Shown here in pieces: positions 12,343 through 24,700 of a stretch of DNA of 64,000 nt (positions within the stretch are counted from its first letter, which is position 1; each line of letters starts with the position of its first letter). The DNA is taken from contig WPIO01000295.1 of assembly GCA_009760855.2 (NCBI GenBank), positions 1 to 64,000 on the forward strand, given 5' to 3'. Below the pieces are notes generated by a model that was not told the DNA's origin, searched no databases, and was given only the letters and a program-made list of their open reading frames with translations. Both the position numbers and the translations under genes were made by a program. This DNA is from Cristatella mucedo. Its lineage: Eukaryota > Bryozoa > Phylactolaemata > Cristatellidae.

Positions 12343-13365
12343 TTAGCTACCTACACTAGAAGTAATTAAGTTTTGATTTGAGTGAATAACAGCATCAGAT
12401 AGATAAATTTCAATAACGTCCAAGTTACTTGGGGTTATCATATTACCATAATTCAGAACTGAAAAATGTATAGTTACTGTAATATCATCAGTAGAAATAT
12501 CGAATTGTGTTATATAATCACTTAATAATAACATATAATTATCTTCAACTCCATAATAGGTAATGTCAAAAAAATTAGAGACAAAGAAATTTGGTGAATA
12601 TAATTTATGATAGTAGTTTATAACTACAAAATTTATTAAACTATCAATATATATATTAAATTTTAGTTTAACATCAAGATATCTTACTCTAGTTAAATTC
12701 ACATCCTTTAATATAATTGATTTTTCAGTTATCTGTTTTTCTAAAACAGCTAGGATTACAGTTTTCTCATCTAAAATATTTAAAATATTAGGCAAACCAA
12801 TATCCATCTCATAAATATCTTTTACTTTATAATTTAATTTAAAATAATTTATTTGCGATTGTTGTATGTCTGATTTTCTTGCTAAATAATGATTTTCATT
12901 GAAAGCGAGGTTCACTATCAAAACCTGACAGATTTTCTATCTTACTGAAACTCAAAGAACCTGTATTAATTTGTGAAAGATCATGTTGTAAAAGTTCAGA
13001 GAGATCTCTATTTGGTAGATATATATTAAAAGCATCACTTAATTTTTTACCATTATTTATTTCACCTACGACTATTAGTTCATTAACTGTTAAATCACCA
13101 TTTACTGTGTAATCTGCCTTAGTATCAACGTACTCTTTTGTTGCAATATAATTATCTTTTATCGGAGCTAGTACATTAACATACTTTTTTGAGTTTGCAG
13201 ATATGTATCCTCGTATAAATTGATCTGAATCTTTTCTCATATAGTTGTTATCAGCAAATGATTTTCCAACAGCTTCTAAAGGATCTACATTGCTTCCAAT
13301 ATTTACTATTCTATTATTAGACATATCCAATGTTCCAATCATTTGTAAATCTTTCTATTTAACAT
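12343..13365 (-). pseudogene. Tail-fibre-like repeat protein C, frameshifted
   Basis: The proposed start is the ATG at 13,365, which overlaps the TAA stop of gene B as TAATG and follows TTTATATAGC. Reading leaves frame within 10 codons and resumes at 13,342 (MIGTLDMSNNRIVNIG). It continues to about 12,896 and then shifts back, ending at 12,343 in the starting frame. The N-terminal part holds a copy of the repeat L-x-M-x-x-N-x-I-x-N-[LI]-x-x-x-x-D-P-x-x-A and a KEYVDTKADY word typical of phage tail fibres. The C-terminal 190 residues (12,343-12,921) are hydrophobic, beta-rich and unique. A host-attachment or fibre role is inferred. Confidence 0.7.
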
Positions 13366-14240
13366 TATGCTGTTGCTATATAAACAGTAACATTTATTTC
13401 TCTATCTAACAAACTCGACCCACATATAAAAGTAGAACTAGCAACTATTTTTCTGCTAGAATTTAAAATATAACTACCATACAATTGATCAGATTGCGTT
13501 GTTAGTGTTGATGGTGGAAGCATAAGTACTTTTGTTACTCCAGAAACTTCATACGTCACTCCAATAACAAATAAACCTCTTTGAATCATAATTTTGCTAA
13601 TGGTATTAATCCATCTACCACTAAATGTTTTGTTATATAGTTGTGTTGTCAATGACTCATCCATTTTTCCTATAAAATATACAGCTGTAACATTTCCTCT
13701 TATTCCTCGAAGATAACCAAGATTTACTCCATCATTTGGATTTACAGGAGCATTTTGTATAATTATTGGATTATTATTCATATTCAAAGGACCATTCATT
13801 CTTGCATCATTATATTTTACATACTTAGCATCCATATATGCAACAGTTGCAACATTAGTTGCTAATGATGGCGTTGCTGAATTAGCAATATTTAATTTAC
13901 CTTCTACAAATAAATCTCAACTAATAGCTCCACCAGTTTTTGATATTTTAGTATCTGCATAGTCTTTTGTAGCAGCATCACTTGGATTAACAGGATTAGC
14001 AAGATCTATCACTCTATGATTATTCATATCAAGATCACCATCAGCAGTCGTACCTCTAGATACTTTTGTAACAAAGTTTGCATCAATATACTTTCTGTTT
14101 ACAGCATCTGTAGAATCAACAGGATCTCCAAGATTTTTTATTTGATTTTGATTCATATTTAAAGACCCATTCATAATATCTCCAGTCTTACGAATATACT
14201 TTTTTTGGCTAGATCCTTTTCTACGATATCCAAGCGACAT
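13365..14240 (-). pseudogene. Tail-fibre-like repeat protein B, one in-frame TGA
   Basis: The start is the ATG at 14,240 (MSLGYRRKGSSQKKYI), right after ACTATTGTATAGA, and the end is TAA at 13,365. Three repeats are visible: DIMNGSLNMNQNQIKNLGDP with DAVNRKYID, DLDMNNHRVIDLANPVNP with DAATKDYADTK, and ARMNGPLNMNNNPIIIQNAP. The frame is continuous except for a single TGA at 13,917-13,919, so the copy is one mutation from open. After the repeats comes a unique C-terminal domain of about 110 aa. The repeats resemble those found between the tail-attachment region and tip domain of bacteriophage fibres. Similarity is by motif only. Confidence 0.75.
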
Positions 14241-14241
14241 T

Positions 14242-15099
14242 CTATACAATAGTAATAATAAAATCAATATATGTAATATTACTAGCAACTCTTAAATTAT
14301 CTATCATATATGTGCAGGTTCCATCAATATTTACAACTAAAAGAAGAGTACCAGATACACCATAAGTGTTGTCACTAGTCAACTCTAAAAACGTTCCAGT
14401 AGTATTAGAACACCAAAGAATATTGGATACTGTTTAAAGTTTGCTACTGGACCAGCAACAAAAGTTTTATAAGGTGTTGCATAGCCTACAACGTGACCTT
14501 GTTGATTAAAAACTGCAATATCTGCAGGAGTTGTTTTTAATGTAGAACTTTCTGTTCCTGTTTCATTTACATCAATATTAAATATGTTTAGTGGAACAAT
14601 AATTGAATCATTTGTAAAACCAGTAAGTCTTAAGTATAAAGTAGAGCATTTATAAGAATCAACAGATTGCTTTGTTACAACATCTGAATTTTTTAAAAGA
14701 GGTAATTCTGTTTGATCCTAGATTAAGAGTACTATTAGAGTTGTCATTAAAAACTTGAGTCATAATTTTTAATAATCCATAGTTTATTACTTTGTAAGGC
14801 CTAGAATCTTGAAAATCAGTTCCATCAGCATATCTTCCAGATATTCCTTTAGCATTTTTACAATTCAACTGAGATAACATTTTTGCACTATTCTTTGGAA
14901 GTAAGTCAGATAAGTTAGAAACAGAAGCTATTTCTCCTGAAACATTACTTGCCACAGTATTAAAGAAATCTGAATTTAGAGCATAATCTAATCTTATTGC
15001 ATCTCCATCATTTACTGGAAAACCAAGGTTTTTAATTCTATTTCCATTAGCATCAAGGTTGCTAAAAATATTCCCATTAATCTGACTAATATTATCCAT
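14242..15099 (-). pseudogene. Tail-fibre-like repeat protein A, two compensating frameshifts
   Basis: The ATG at 15,099 follows CCATATATATAAGA. It opens MDNISQINGNIFSNLDANGN, then RIKNLGFPVNDGDAIRLDYA, a clear copy of the tail-fibre repeat. A second repeat (LNLGSNRI) lies near 14,710, followed by the words DVVTKQSVDS in another frame. Shifts near 14,715 and 14,435 cancel, and the gene ends at TAG 14,242-14,244, two bases before the start codon of gene B. The unique C-terminal part lies between about 14,640 and 14,242. The same layout in A, B and C (repeats, then variable C-terminus) points to duplication and divergence. Confidence 0.7.
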
Positions 15100-15102
15100 T
15101 CT

Positions 15103-15342
15103 TATATATATGGAAAAAATAAAATCTGGCTTAGATACAACTAAAAAAGTATTATCAGGAACAACAACTGCAACAGAACTAAGATCAAAAGCGATAATAA
15201 AAGGGATGCTGTTCCCAATTAGATACAAAAGCTTGGAGTAAGAACTTCTTGAAGTAAGATCAGGAAGATTTTTACCTGCAATTCCAGCAATCATAGCGAG
15301 TATAGCTTTTATTGTTGGCGCAGTTGGTTTTAGGAGTTCCAT
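15103..15342 (-). CDS. Ala/Ile-rich N-terminal fragment upstream of gene A
   Basis: An open frame begins at the ATG at 15,342 (MELLKPTAPTIKAILAMIAG) and runs without a stop into gene A. Because gene A has its own start motif, the 80 codons before it are probably the tail of a separate, partly decayed gene. Two hydrophobic stretches are present (KAILAMIAGIAGK and a later IGNSIPFIIAF). No family was recognised. Confidence 0.35.
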
Positions 15343-17827
15343 AGATCTGTAACTGTAGCAGGATTGATTAAGAAGATTATTGACTCAACAATGTATACGG
15401 CTAAGGCACCACCAATGGATACGCATGAAGAACGAATGAGTGCTTTGAGTTTACAAAGTGAAAGACTAAAAAATGCAATTACAGATATAAAAAGTATGAT
15501 AGATTACTTGATAGAAACATTGATATTGAGTTTGTGAGTGCCAAAGTGCAGAATAGCGAGGTGAAAAACAGACAGATTAGCTTTTTTGAAAACCAGAAAA
15601 ACAGTTAGTTGAGGTTTGGGGTTAGTTATAGCGATAAGTTAAAAGAACTAGATATAAAAAAGTAGAAAGTAGTACGGTTGGAGGGAAAAAGCACTGCGAT
15701 TATAAAAGTGAAAGTGCAATGCTACTAGCTAATCTTTTTTGCACAAGGTAAATTACAAGAAGAAATTATAATGAAATGATAAAAACTAAGAGATGAGTTG
15801 AAAACGCTGTAAGAATTAAAAGTCTGTGTAGCGAACAATTGTAATTCTTCAGTTAAGTATAAAGTAAAATTGAGTCGAAGCGAATTGCAAATGGAAGGCG
15901 TATTGCGCACATGTCAACCGTACTTCCGTGGCAGTTACATGGATTATTGAATAAGCATAAATGGTATTGCTGTTGTCCTACCTAACAAATATATGACTCA
16001 TATTCTTTTGCCTCTCTGTTAAAACTAACGCAAATGATAATATGAAGAAGTCTTTTTTCGCTTTCCTTGTTTCTATTATTTTCCGAATTGATTAGCAATT
16101 CATCAGACGTACGAATTCTATTATCAGATTTAGAATAGAATTTTGTGATCAAGTTAGAAAAAAGCTGGCATCTCTTATACATAATCCATACTCATGCAAT
16201 GTCTATGAACCCTTATATTGCATTTAAATCAATACATATAACCCTATAGCCACTCATTATCAAACGAGCCGGCTTCACTTCCAATTCTTGCTTTACAACC
16301 ACCCCTATTTACTCTCCAACAAAGAATGTTCCCACAGTATTAGGGTTAGGATGTAGTCATAATAGCTCCATAACGCGTTTTCTCTGAATTTACTAAAATC
16401 TGATATTGATTCATTTTTACATATATAATAGTTTAATTTGTCTTTAAATAAATTTTAATTTATTATAGAATGGAATACCACGAGGCAAAACATAAACCTT
16501 TCAGCAGCATCAAGTAAACTTAATACACAAATCTGATAAACACTATTTCACATGCAGGAGTTAAAAAAGACTGAGACGCTATCAGTATCTTATCTGCTAT
16601 CTTTGTAACATAAAGCACAACTTGCTAGGAGTGAAAAGTGAACAATCTGAATAGAACACATGGCTTACAATTGAATCTAAGTTTGTAAACACATTGAAAA
16701 GAATGATGGACTGGTCTTGGCGATCGTTGGAAGCTATTCATAAACAAATAACTGGTGGAAGGGAATCCATCTGAAACTACAAAGGGCTATTAAAAATCAG
16801 AGAGTGTACCCAGGCGGGAAGTGTTTTAAACAAACAGGAAAATCATCGTTCGCCGGCCCAGGACACACATTCACTCAAAGATGCAATGATCTTATGAAGG
16901 CGTAAAATTGATTTAGACCGACGGGCCTTTCCATGGACCATTATTATACCGAAACTCTCATCGATGCCGAAAATCAAGAACAGAAATAAGAACTTGTTAG
17001 ATTAGTATTAGCTGATCGATGCAGAAGTGCGATCGATCCAAAGACCAACCAAATTACGTACGTGGATATGCTAAGACAGTGCGGCCGTCATTAGGTGCAC
17101 GAAAAGCAAAATTGAGCTTGGGTATTGCTGTGGAGTTTAGCGAATTCATTTGCTACGGATTTTCTAAAAGATACAGTAGACTTAGGCCTGCTGAGATCGA
17201 AAATGAGATACAAAATTATGCTCGTGGAACTAGTCGATGAGAGGATGCTTGATATAACTCGGAAAAAGATCTATTTAACTAACAAACTACTTTTGTGTTA
17301 TTATGCTTTTAACAACTCTGCTGGAGTGAACATTGATCTTTTTGGGGAAGACTATAAAACTTTTACTTTGGTCGATCTTAGTCTAATATTTAATCTTTAT
17401 TCATTATTATAGTTTCTTTTGAAAAACATTAACTACCATCCAAGAATTCCAGTGATACAAAAATCATCGTTACTAATAATTAGCAGTCTGCAGGACTAGA
17501 TACTAATTTGTTCATTATTATATCAAACATACTGACGAGTTCTTTCCAAATCAAATCTAATTCAAATTTTTGACCTTGCCCTAGCATCACATGCTTTGAA
17601 TTATAATTGTTCATTCAATCTATCTACAATGTTTTTGAATATGAAGGAAGGGATTCTTCTTTTATATACATCCATGTCTAAGATAAGGTTTTGAATCGTT
17701 TTGAAATTTTCTCTTCAACATGAACGCATTGTGCCTTTGGGCTTTCATAGGAATGACAGCTGCCAGGCTCGGAGGACTACAAATTTCTTTTCTTGATCCA
17801 TTTCTCTATAGTGGGACTATTTTTGTT

Positions 17828-18091
17828 TTAATGCAAATTAACTAATGGCATGACGCTACGCAAAAACCATTTCCATGTGCTGGGGAAGATTAAGCACCTC
17901 ATTCCACAATCCGTTTGATTAAACTTTTGCAGTTGAGAAAGTCTGAAAAGCTGCAGTGTAACACCGAAATAATTAATCACTTCTGGCATTGGAGGAGACA
18001 CCGAGCGAGTCAAAATACATCGATCTCCAATAAGAGCTCGCAATGATATAGTGCTAGCAAAATCTGATTTACCAGTATTGCAAATAGGCAC
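17828..18091 (-). pseudogene. Possible remnant with a P-loop-like PxxNTGKS word
   Basis: A minus-strand open frame of 87 codons begins MPICNTGKSDFASTI, a weak match to a Walker A loop (G/P-x-x-x-x-G-K-S). Polintons normally encode an FtsK/HerA-type packaging ATPase. No Walker B or arginine finger was found downstream and the start context is not the usual motif, so this is only a hint. Confidence 0.2.
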
Positions 18092-18537
18092 TACATTATG
18101 TTCTGGCGAACTTATTTCATCTCTTGCAAATGCACCTCTGAGAATTTTGTATGTCTAATTCTTTTTCATGAGTTATTTATTTCGAGATCAGTTAGTGGTG
18201 TACTTTTCGCTCAAACGGTAATAGTTTTTCTGTTTTTCTTGGTCAAGAAAGTAGTGTTCTTTGCATCATATCGCCACCTAACTTTCTACCATGAGCTTAG
18301 AACTCCGGGACTAACTTTTTCCCATGAGCTAAACGCTCCAGCTCCAGTAGATCTAAGTTTACACAAACTTTTGACTTTCCTTTCACAATCACGCAAATTG
18401 CTTTAATCATTCCTCCCAAGACCTTTTGTACTATCCGATCTCTACACATGTCCTCATGAATTCTATCTGTTGGCTACATTTCAAGCAGTAAATTTCCATT
18501 TCTATAATTATAAACAACGTTTGTTTAGTATAGGAAA

Positions 18538-18699
18538 ATGTCTCTGAGGAAGCCGTGTAATTTTGGACAAGATGTGCGGATATGGTCGCAGAATAGAAAC
18601 CGTTACCAAATGTTCCACTCAGACGCTGAGTTGTGGTCCAAGTGGTTCCAGGTCAAATCTCAACTTAGAATGATGTGGATATTTTATGGCAGTGGTTAA
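18538..18699 (+). pseudogene. Broken ORF behind the element's start motif
   Basis: ATG follows TTTAGTATAGGAAA, almost the same words as before the 178-aa ORF at 11,423. It opens 53 codons (MSLRKPCNFGQDVRIW...), Trp- and Arg-rich, then stops. It is probably the start of a decayed gene. No family was recognised. Confidence 0.4.
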
Positions 18700-20444
18700 T
18701 TATGACAGTTGGTACCATGGCTGCTGCAAGTTCAGACCAAAAGTTGCTCATCACGTGGCATCATGGCAATGGACAAAAGAAAAACAAAGCTTACTCGTGA
18801 ATGGTGATTGATGCTATGCCAGAAAGCTAGACTCGGTATATGAACGCAAGAATGCGGTTGTACTTGATGATAGTGACTGAGGATCACAAACAAAGAGACT
18901 TAGACTATTTCACACGAGGAAGACATACAGCTGCTGACTTGTCTACCTGGCTTTCAGGCTTACTAATATACCTAGGCCCAGAGGAAATTAGAGCTGCAAT
19001 GTAAATTACTCGATCCCAGCGAGTCGTAATCTTTAAGCAATGCACCCGCAACTGACATTGAGTATAGCCGTGATGCAATACGTTGGAGGGCATATTGATA
19101 GGCAAAGCAATTTAGAGAATGGGTTAACTCTTGTACTAGAAAGCCGTTTTGGATATTGTGTGATCGACCTCAACTAGACTGAGTCGGAAAGTCGATTTTG
19201 GTCAGTTGATTCAGAGGGAAGTCAGTGTGATGACATTTTCTTAAGTCTTATAGATTATAGTTAAAATGTAATGTAAAAGCTCTCTCAAGTGAAAGTAGCT
19301 TACAAAGGGAAGTGTTCAAGAGGAGAGACGATGGGTGTGAATCTAAACTGCAAAATCGCCAAGACTTGAAGAGATGGCAAACAGTCTAGAAAATTCTGGT
19401 GAGATACAAAGAATAGAATCAAGAAATATCTGCTTAGAAATGCTGCTGCGCATAGATTATATGAGCAAGCACTAGAGAGATCTACTGATAACTCAGGTAA
19501 AGTTGTAACGAGAAACTTAAGAGAATTGAGACCCTAAACTGGCTTTACAATGGAAAACAGACAACTGCAAGTTTTTACGACAAAAACCAGATATATCAAG
19601 TACTATTCAAACGCAAGAACGCTGTTAGTGAAGGAAAGCATTAAAAAGCAAGTACTATAGCAAATCAAGCAAAGACATATGTAGCAAATCAGATCCGAGA
19701 AGCTATTGATGTTGCTCAAAGGTTTAGCTGAGGAGTTTATATATAAATCCTACTACTGCACTCCAAGAAAACTGTGGCAGTACAAGATTATGAAAATCTC
19801 AACTAATTAAAATACTTAAAGATGGATAGTCCCAAGTTATGTATCAAGAATAATAAATGAGGTGATAGTACAAATAACAGACTTAAAACTATATGAGCTA
19901 GGAGTAAAACTTACTAATGAAAAAATGTATACTGCTGACCAAGAGCTAGACAAACTGCTCATGATGTCTTAGACTACGCTATGGATTATTATACTAAACC
20001 TGTGATGGTAAACAAATGGATGAAATTAACTAAAGCACTATGGGATCAACAATCGATCAAAAAGAAAGATTTACTTGTATTATTGAAACAAAAGAACACG
20101 TGGTGGAATATCAAACAATAAGAAAGAATGTCGAAAAACCTGAGTAGACAATCTTTCCAGTGTTATTGCAGAGCTAGACAAAAAGAGAAAGTGTTAAAGA
20201 GCAAAACGAGTTGTAGATTATTTAAGACCAAAAGTTGGCAAAGGAACAAAATATACCATTAGTTGTAAAAGAATGATTATGAAGTATTTGATAAGATTGA
20301 ATTGTGGATTCGAGAGCTTGCTTCTGGCAAATACTGGAGTAGTAAATTCTATTAGTGCTGCGTTGATTACCTTGCAAATCTAGAAAAAGTTCAAAGTCAT
20401 ATGTTGCTAAAAACTTAATAAAACTTTGTATGTGATATATATAA

Positions 20445-21100
20445 ATGTCAGATCTTCTTGATGTGGTTAAGGATACTCTAAAGAATGTTTGTAGGCAATC
20501 AAAAAAGATAACATTGCAGGCAAGGAAGGATACGTTTTTAACGTAACTGGAACTACTAATCCTATTAGAGTAATACATCAACAAACCCAATAGAGCTTAA
20601 GACACATTTAAGGTATGCTTCAAAATTTGTTGGTACTAATTCAATTAAAAATATAACAAGAGAATACTTTTGTTTTACAGAGTTAGAGGTGGAAGTGAAC
20701 GAGAAGTAGTTATTCCTCACTGGATATATGCAGCTGTTTCTGATGATGTAAATATTAGAATTGCTGATGCAATAAATAATTCTGTTGTATTATCTGGAAG
20801 TGATAAGCTTTGTTTGTAGGTATTGATGCTGCTACTTTCTAATTATGGATTACTATGCCTGCTGATTTTACATTTGTTGCTGTAAGTCTACAATAGCTCC
20901 GTTTAGTGGCTGAGTGGGACTGTTACTCAAACTGATAAAACATTTCCAATAAGTACATATACGCACTCTGGAAAACAGATGTTGCAGTTAACTACAGGAA
21001 CCAGGAACTAAAATTACTTCAGCAAAAATGAAGTTTTTGTTTCTGACCGAATTGTAATTATTATTGTAATTGTAATTTGGTTGTAGTGCAACTAGTTACA
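20445..21100 (+). pseudogene. Decayed ORF, possibly structural
   Basis: ATG follows GTGATATATATAA and opens MSDLLDVVKDTLKNVCRQSK. Protein-like fragments then continue in alternating frames to about 21,050, including HWIYAAVSDDVNIRIADAIN near 20,718-20,780. At least four frame breaks occur. The position and Asn/Thr/Val-rich composition would fit a virion protein, but there is no diagnostic motif. Confidence 0.4.
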
Positions 21101-21699
21101 TAAATAAGATTGAAACACACGTTCTGAAGAAGTTGCTTAAATTTTTATCCTGGGAACAAATGGTATATGAACCGATATCTTGAAAAATGGTAATGAACCG
21201 AATACTCTTGAGATCACAATCTTGTTGGAGATCTATTTCTGAATATTGATTACCAATTAATATCAAATATGAAATTTTAGATTTAGCTGTTGCGCAACAA
21301 ATTAAGGTTTTGTAATAGAAAAATTATGGAAATATAATTGATAAGAAGCGGTCAAAGAGAAAATACACTGGACTGGAACCAACCAGTTCAGACTTCCAAG
21401 ACAGTGACTCTTGTTTCCTCCATTGATGCTTTGGATCTGATTCTGGTTATAAACAAAATAGGCTTAGAGAAGAGTTGAGTTATACATATAACAAACAGGA
21501 AAATATCAAAAATGTTACTACTCATGGTGTAAACGATATGCTTTGGTATAAAGCAGTACATCTCCAAGCAATTTCTCACTGATCCTCACTACATATAGTC
21601 CAGATCTAGCTAATCCGAAGGATATTTTGATAGTCGAAAAAGATTGTTTATGCATTCAAATCAATGCACTTATTAAATGTAAAACCAAATGATCTCACC

Positions 21700-21717
21700 C
21701 CCCCCCCCCCCCCCTCA
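21700..21717. repeat. C homopolymer, about 18 bp
   Basis: An uninterrupted run of C, likely unstable and a possible source of consensus error. A run of about ten G lies at about 26,323-26,332. Confidence 0.9.
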
Positions 21718-24700
21718 TCAAATCCTGCTGCTGTAAGAAGTAGTACTGGAATTAGATTTCCAACGCGTGATAGTTGATGATAGATAATATATGCACAAGT
21801 TAGTGCCTCGTGTGATTTTGTTGTATTTTACTCGGAAACAAAATTCTGGAGTGATTCAACTCTATTGGAGCCTACTCCTAGGATTTAGTTCAAATGATGC
21901 AAGTACCCACCATAGGATTGCAGCAATGGGTTTGTGTGGACACGCATATTGAAGCAGTAGAAAAAGCAAGGCAAATGTATTTTTCTGTACTTACAAGATG
22001 CTTGGAAATAAAAATGCAGTTTGCCAGATAATTTCCTGATAGTAAAATGGGTAAGTATTGAATTGTGCGATTCTTGTCCGACCTCAATAGAAATCTATGT
22101 TGAATATAACAAAAGGATTTTCAGAGTCCAACTCATTCGTGGAACATTGCAGTCACTGGATATTTCAACATTGATAGTAATGACTATTAATTCCGGGAGA
22201 AAAAGGTTGACGTGCCCCATGTCGAAAATAATCTGATTCTTGCCGAATACTCGGAGGTGACATTGGTGGTGTTAGCAGTCTTAAAATTTAACCTAAACAG
22301 ATCAATCATAAAGAATGCCAGAAGAATACTATTACAGATGTTTATAGCACAATAGAAATTTCAAAATTCAATATAGGATGGGTTTATACTCTGCAAGAAT
22401 TGGCCATTGATAGGCTTATAAGCTGGTGGAAATATCATGCGTGTCTGGTGTGCTATGATAAGATTCAGTTGGATGGTGTTGAGAACTGTGCAGCGCCTGT
22501 GCTTACTGGACATAACTGGTGCTAGTAGTCGAGCAATTGCCACCAAGGTTATTGAGATGTCCGCAGGGCTAGAAAATTTCAATTGAATTTGCATGCCAAG
22601 TAGCATACGAAACCGATTGACCAGCGTATGCTACCTCAGCGTAGAGCGGTATTGCTGTCTAAAGCTGAAGCACGGCACGCAAGAAAGAAACGATCCTTGC
22701 GTAATGCCTTTAGACCCCTAGCGCTGCAAAGAAAGAAAAGCAGATTCTGTATAGAAAGCTTAGCGAGAATGTGATCTTGCGATAGACTTCAACCGAGCAG
22801 ATGTCTTGATAATTCACTTAATACCACAAATGACTAGAACAAGAATACAAAGCAAAACTGGAGGATTCTTGAAACTGCATGCGCTTCATTCAGAAACGTT
22901 AAAGGACAACTGATCCCGACGGTATATAACCCGAAATAGAAAGAGTTTATCCAAAGAGGCAAATCTGCTGTTCCATGCAATTATTCCTGCTCCATAGAGC
23001 TGATGGATCGGAGGTAGATATACTGCCAAAAAAACTTGGTCTGCTGCGTCTTATACTGTTCAGAATTAAGAAGTAATAGTTTACTTTTAGTTATATAGAA
23101 GAGAAATGGCATAGTGCATCCCGCTTGACACCAGTTAGCTCCGGAACTTAGGTCGATTCCTATTTTTCCGATCTTCACCAATTACAGATTGTGCCAATAC
23201 TGCGAGTTTCTATCAGAGTCATGTGAAATGCAACCGATAGTATGCCAATAAAGACTAGTACATCATCAGGTCATGGCGCCCCAATCTGTTGCTGATGTGC
23301 TGTTCAGGCATTCTGCTGCTTGAAGGACAATTGCCAGTCCACAAACAGCGGCTGGTGGAAGTCTTGGCAGCAACTGTAGAACTCTTGCAGCTGGATTTGG
23401 TTAACCCAAGTGGCGCTTTGATACTTTAGTTCGCTAGACTCAGGTTGGTGTGAAGAAAATCGAAAAGCTATTCAATTGAAAGAAGGCCCTGGTAGTGTAT
23501 CCACTGATTTTTTCATAGAATGGCCACCTTACAAGACCAAATGCTACACGAACAGAAGGACCTGAAAACTGGCTGGAAGAAAGATGAAGCAAATGCGTTG
23601 GATGATCTAATTATACAGGCGCCAGTGCGGAATGATGAGTCCAAACGCTTCTGCAGCAACTGTTCTCGTGACAAGACTTTTTGGCAATGCGTTTAAGAAG
23701 ATTAATATGTCATGGAGACTGATGGTTCCTGTGGTATGCCCACAGAGAAGTATGTCAAAGGCGCCACGTGCTAATGTGTCAACGCTGAAGAGCAAAGAAA
23801 CAACTACGACTAGTAATTAAAGCGTCCAGGACGTTATGAAAATAGCGAAGCACTAACAAACTTTGGCGCCAAGGTCTACATATACTAGAACTCTCTCTGT
23901 GCAAAACACTATTGATAAAGTCAGATGGCTGCTTGCTGCGGCACAAAACACAAACTACCTATCACTGATTATACGGGAAATCTTGCACATACAATCATTG
24001 TGATGAGTAAAAATGTGACTGGGCTTGCTAGTGGTTCAAAAAGCATATCCTACTGGTCTGCTAGTCAAGTAGGTATCCAAAAGATGGAAAATGTTCTACT
24101 GCATATCTAGATTTTACTCAATTCAGAAAGCCACTATCTGGGGTTAAAGTGAAGTTAGAGAGCGAGTTGGTGTAAGCTTTCCCTGATAGGTGAAAATGCT
24201 ATATCCTCAATTCATGTTGTTGATCTCCAATACACACGAACTTGAAACCGTTATAGGACGAGCAGCGTTGTCCAAAACTTGAGTAAGCGTGCGTTTAACT
24301 CTCAAATACCGGCACGCCAATCACCGCTACAAACATCATGGAGAGGATTGACTGGATTCTAACTATCTGTGAGAAACACTGCAGAACTCTACTGCTAGAT
24401 GGTAATCGTGTTCACTGTTACCTGCACGATAAAGGAACATTTTGTTTACGATGGAACTGACATTTATAAAATTTAAACAGGAAGAATGTAAATGATTCTT
24501 TTGATTTTGTACAGGTTCAGATGATTGGAAAATCAATGTCTTTTGCGTATTGGACGAGAAGCTCAGAGGTTTACTCAGTGCTTGGATACTCGCATCTCTA
24601 GTATTTGGAGATCAGACTACCAAACTAATCATAGAATTACTTGCAATAGAAAATTATACATACAATCGCTATGTAAATTCTAGTATGAGAGTTTCCTATT

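Noticed and set aside
20222-20590. 122-codon minus-strand frame in the Polinton middle
   Set aside because: It overlaps, in antisense, the decayed plus-strand ORF that has the element's start motif. It starts without that motif and resembles nothing.
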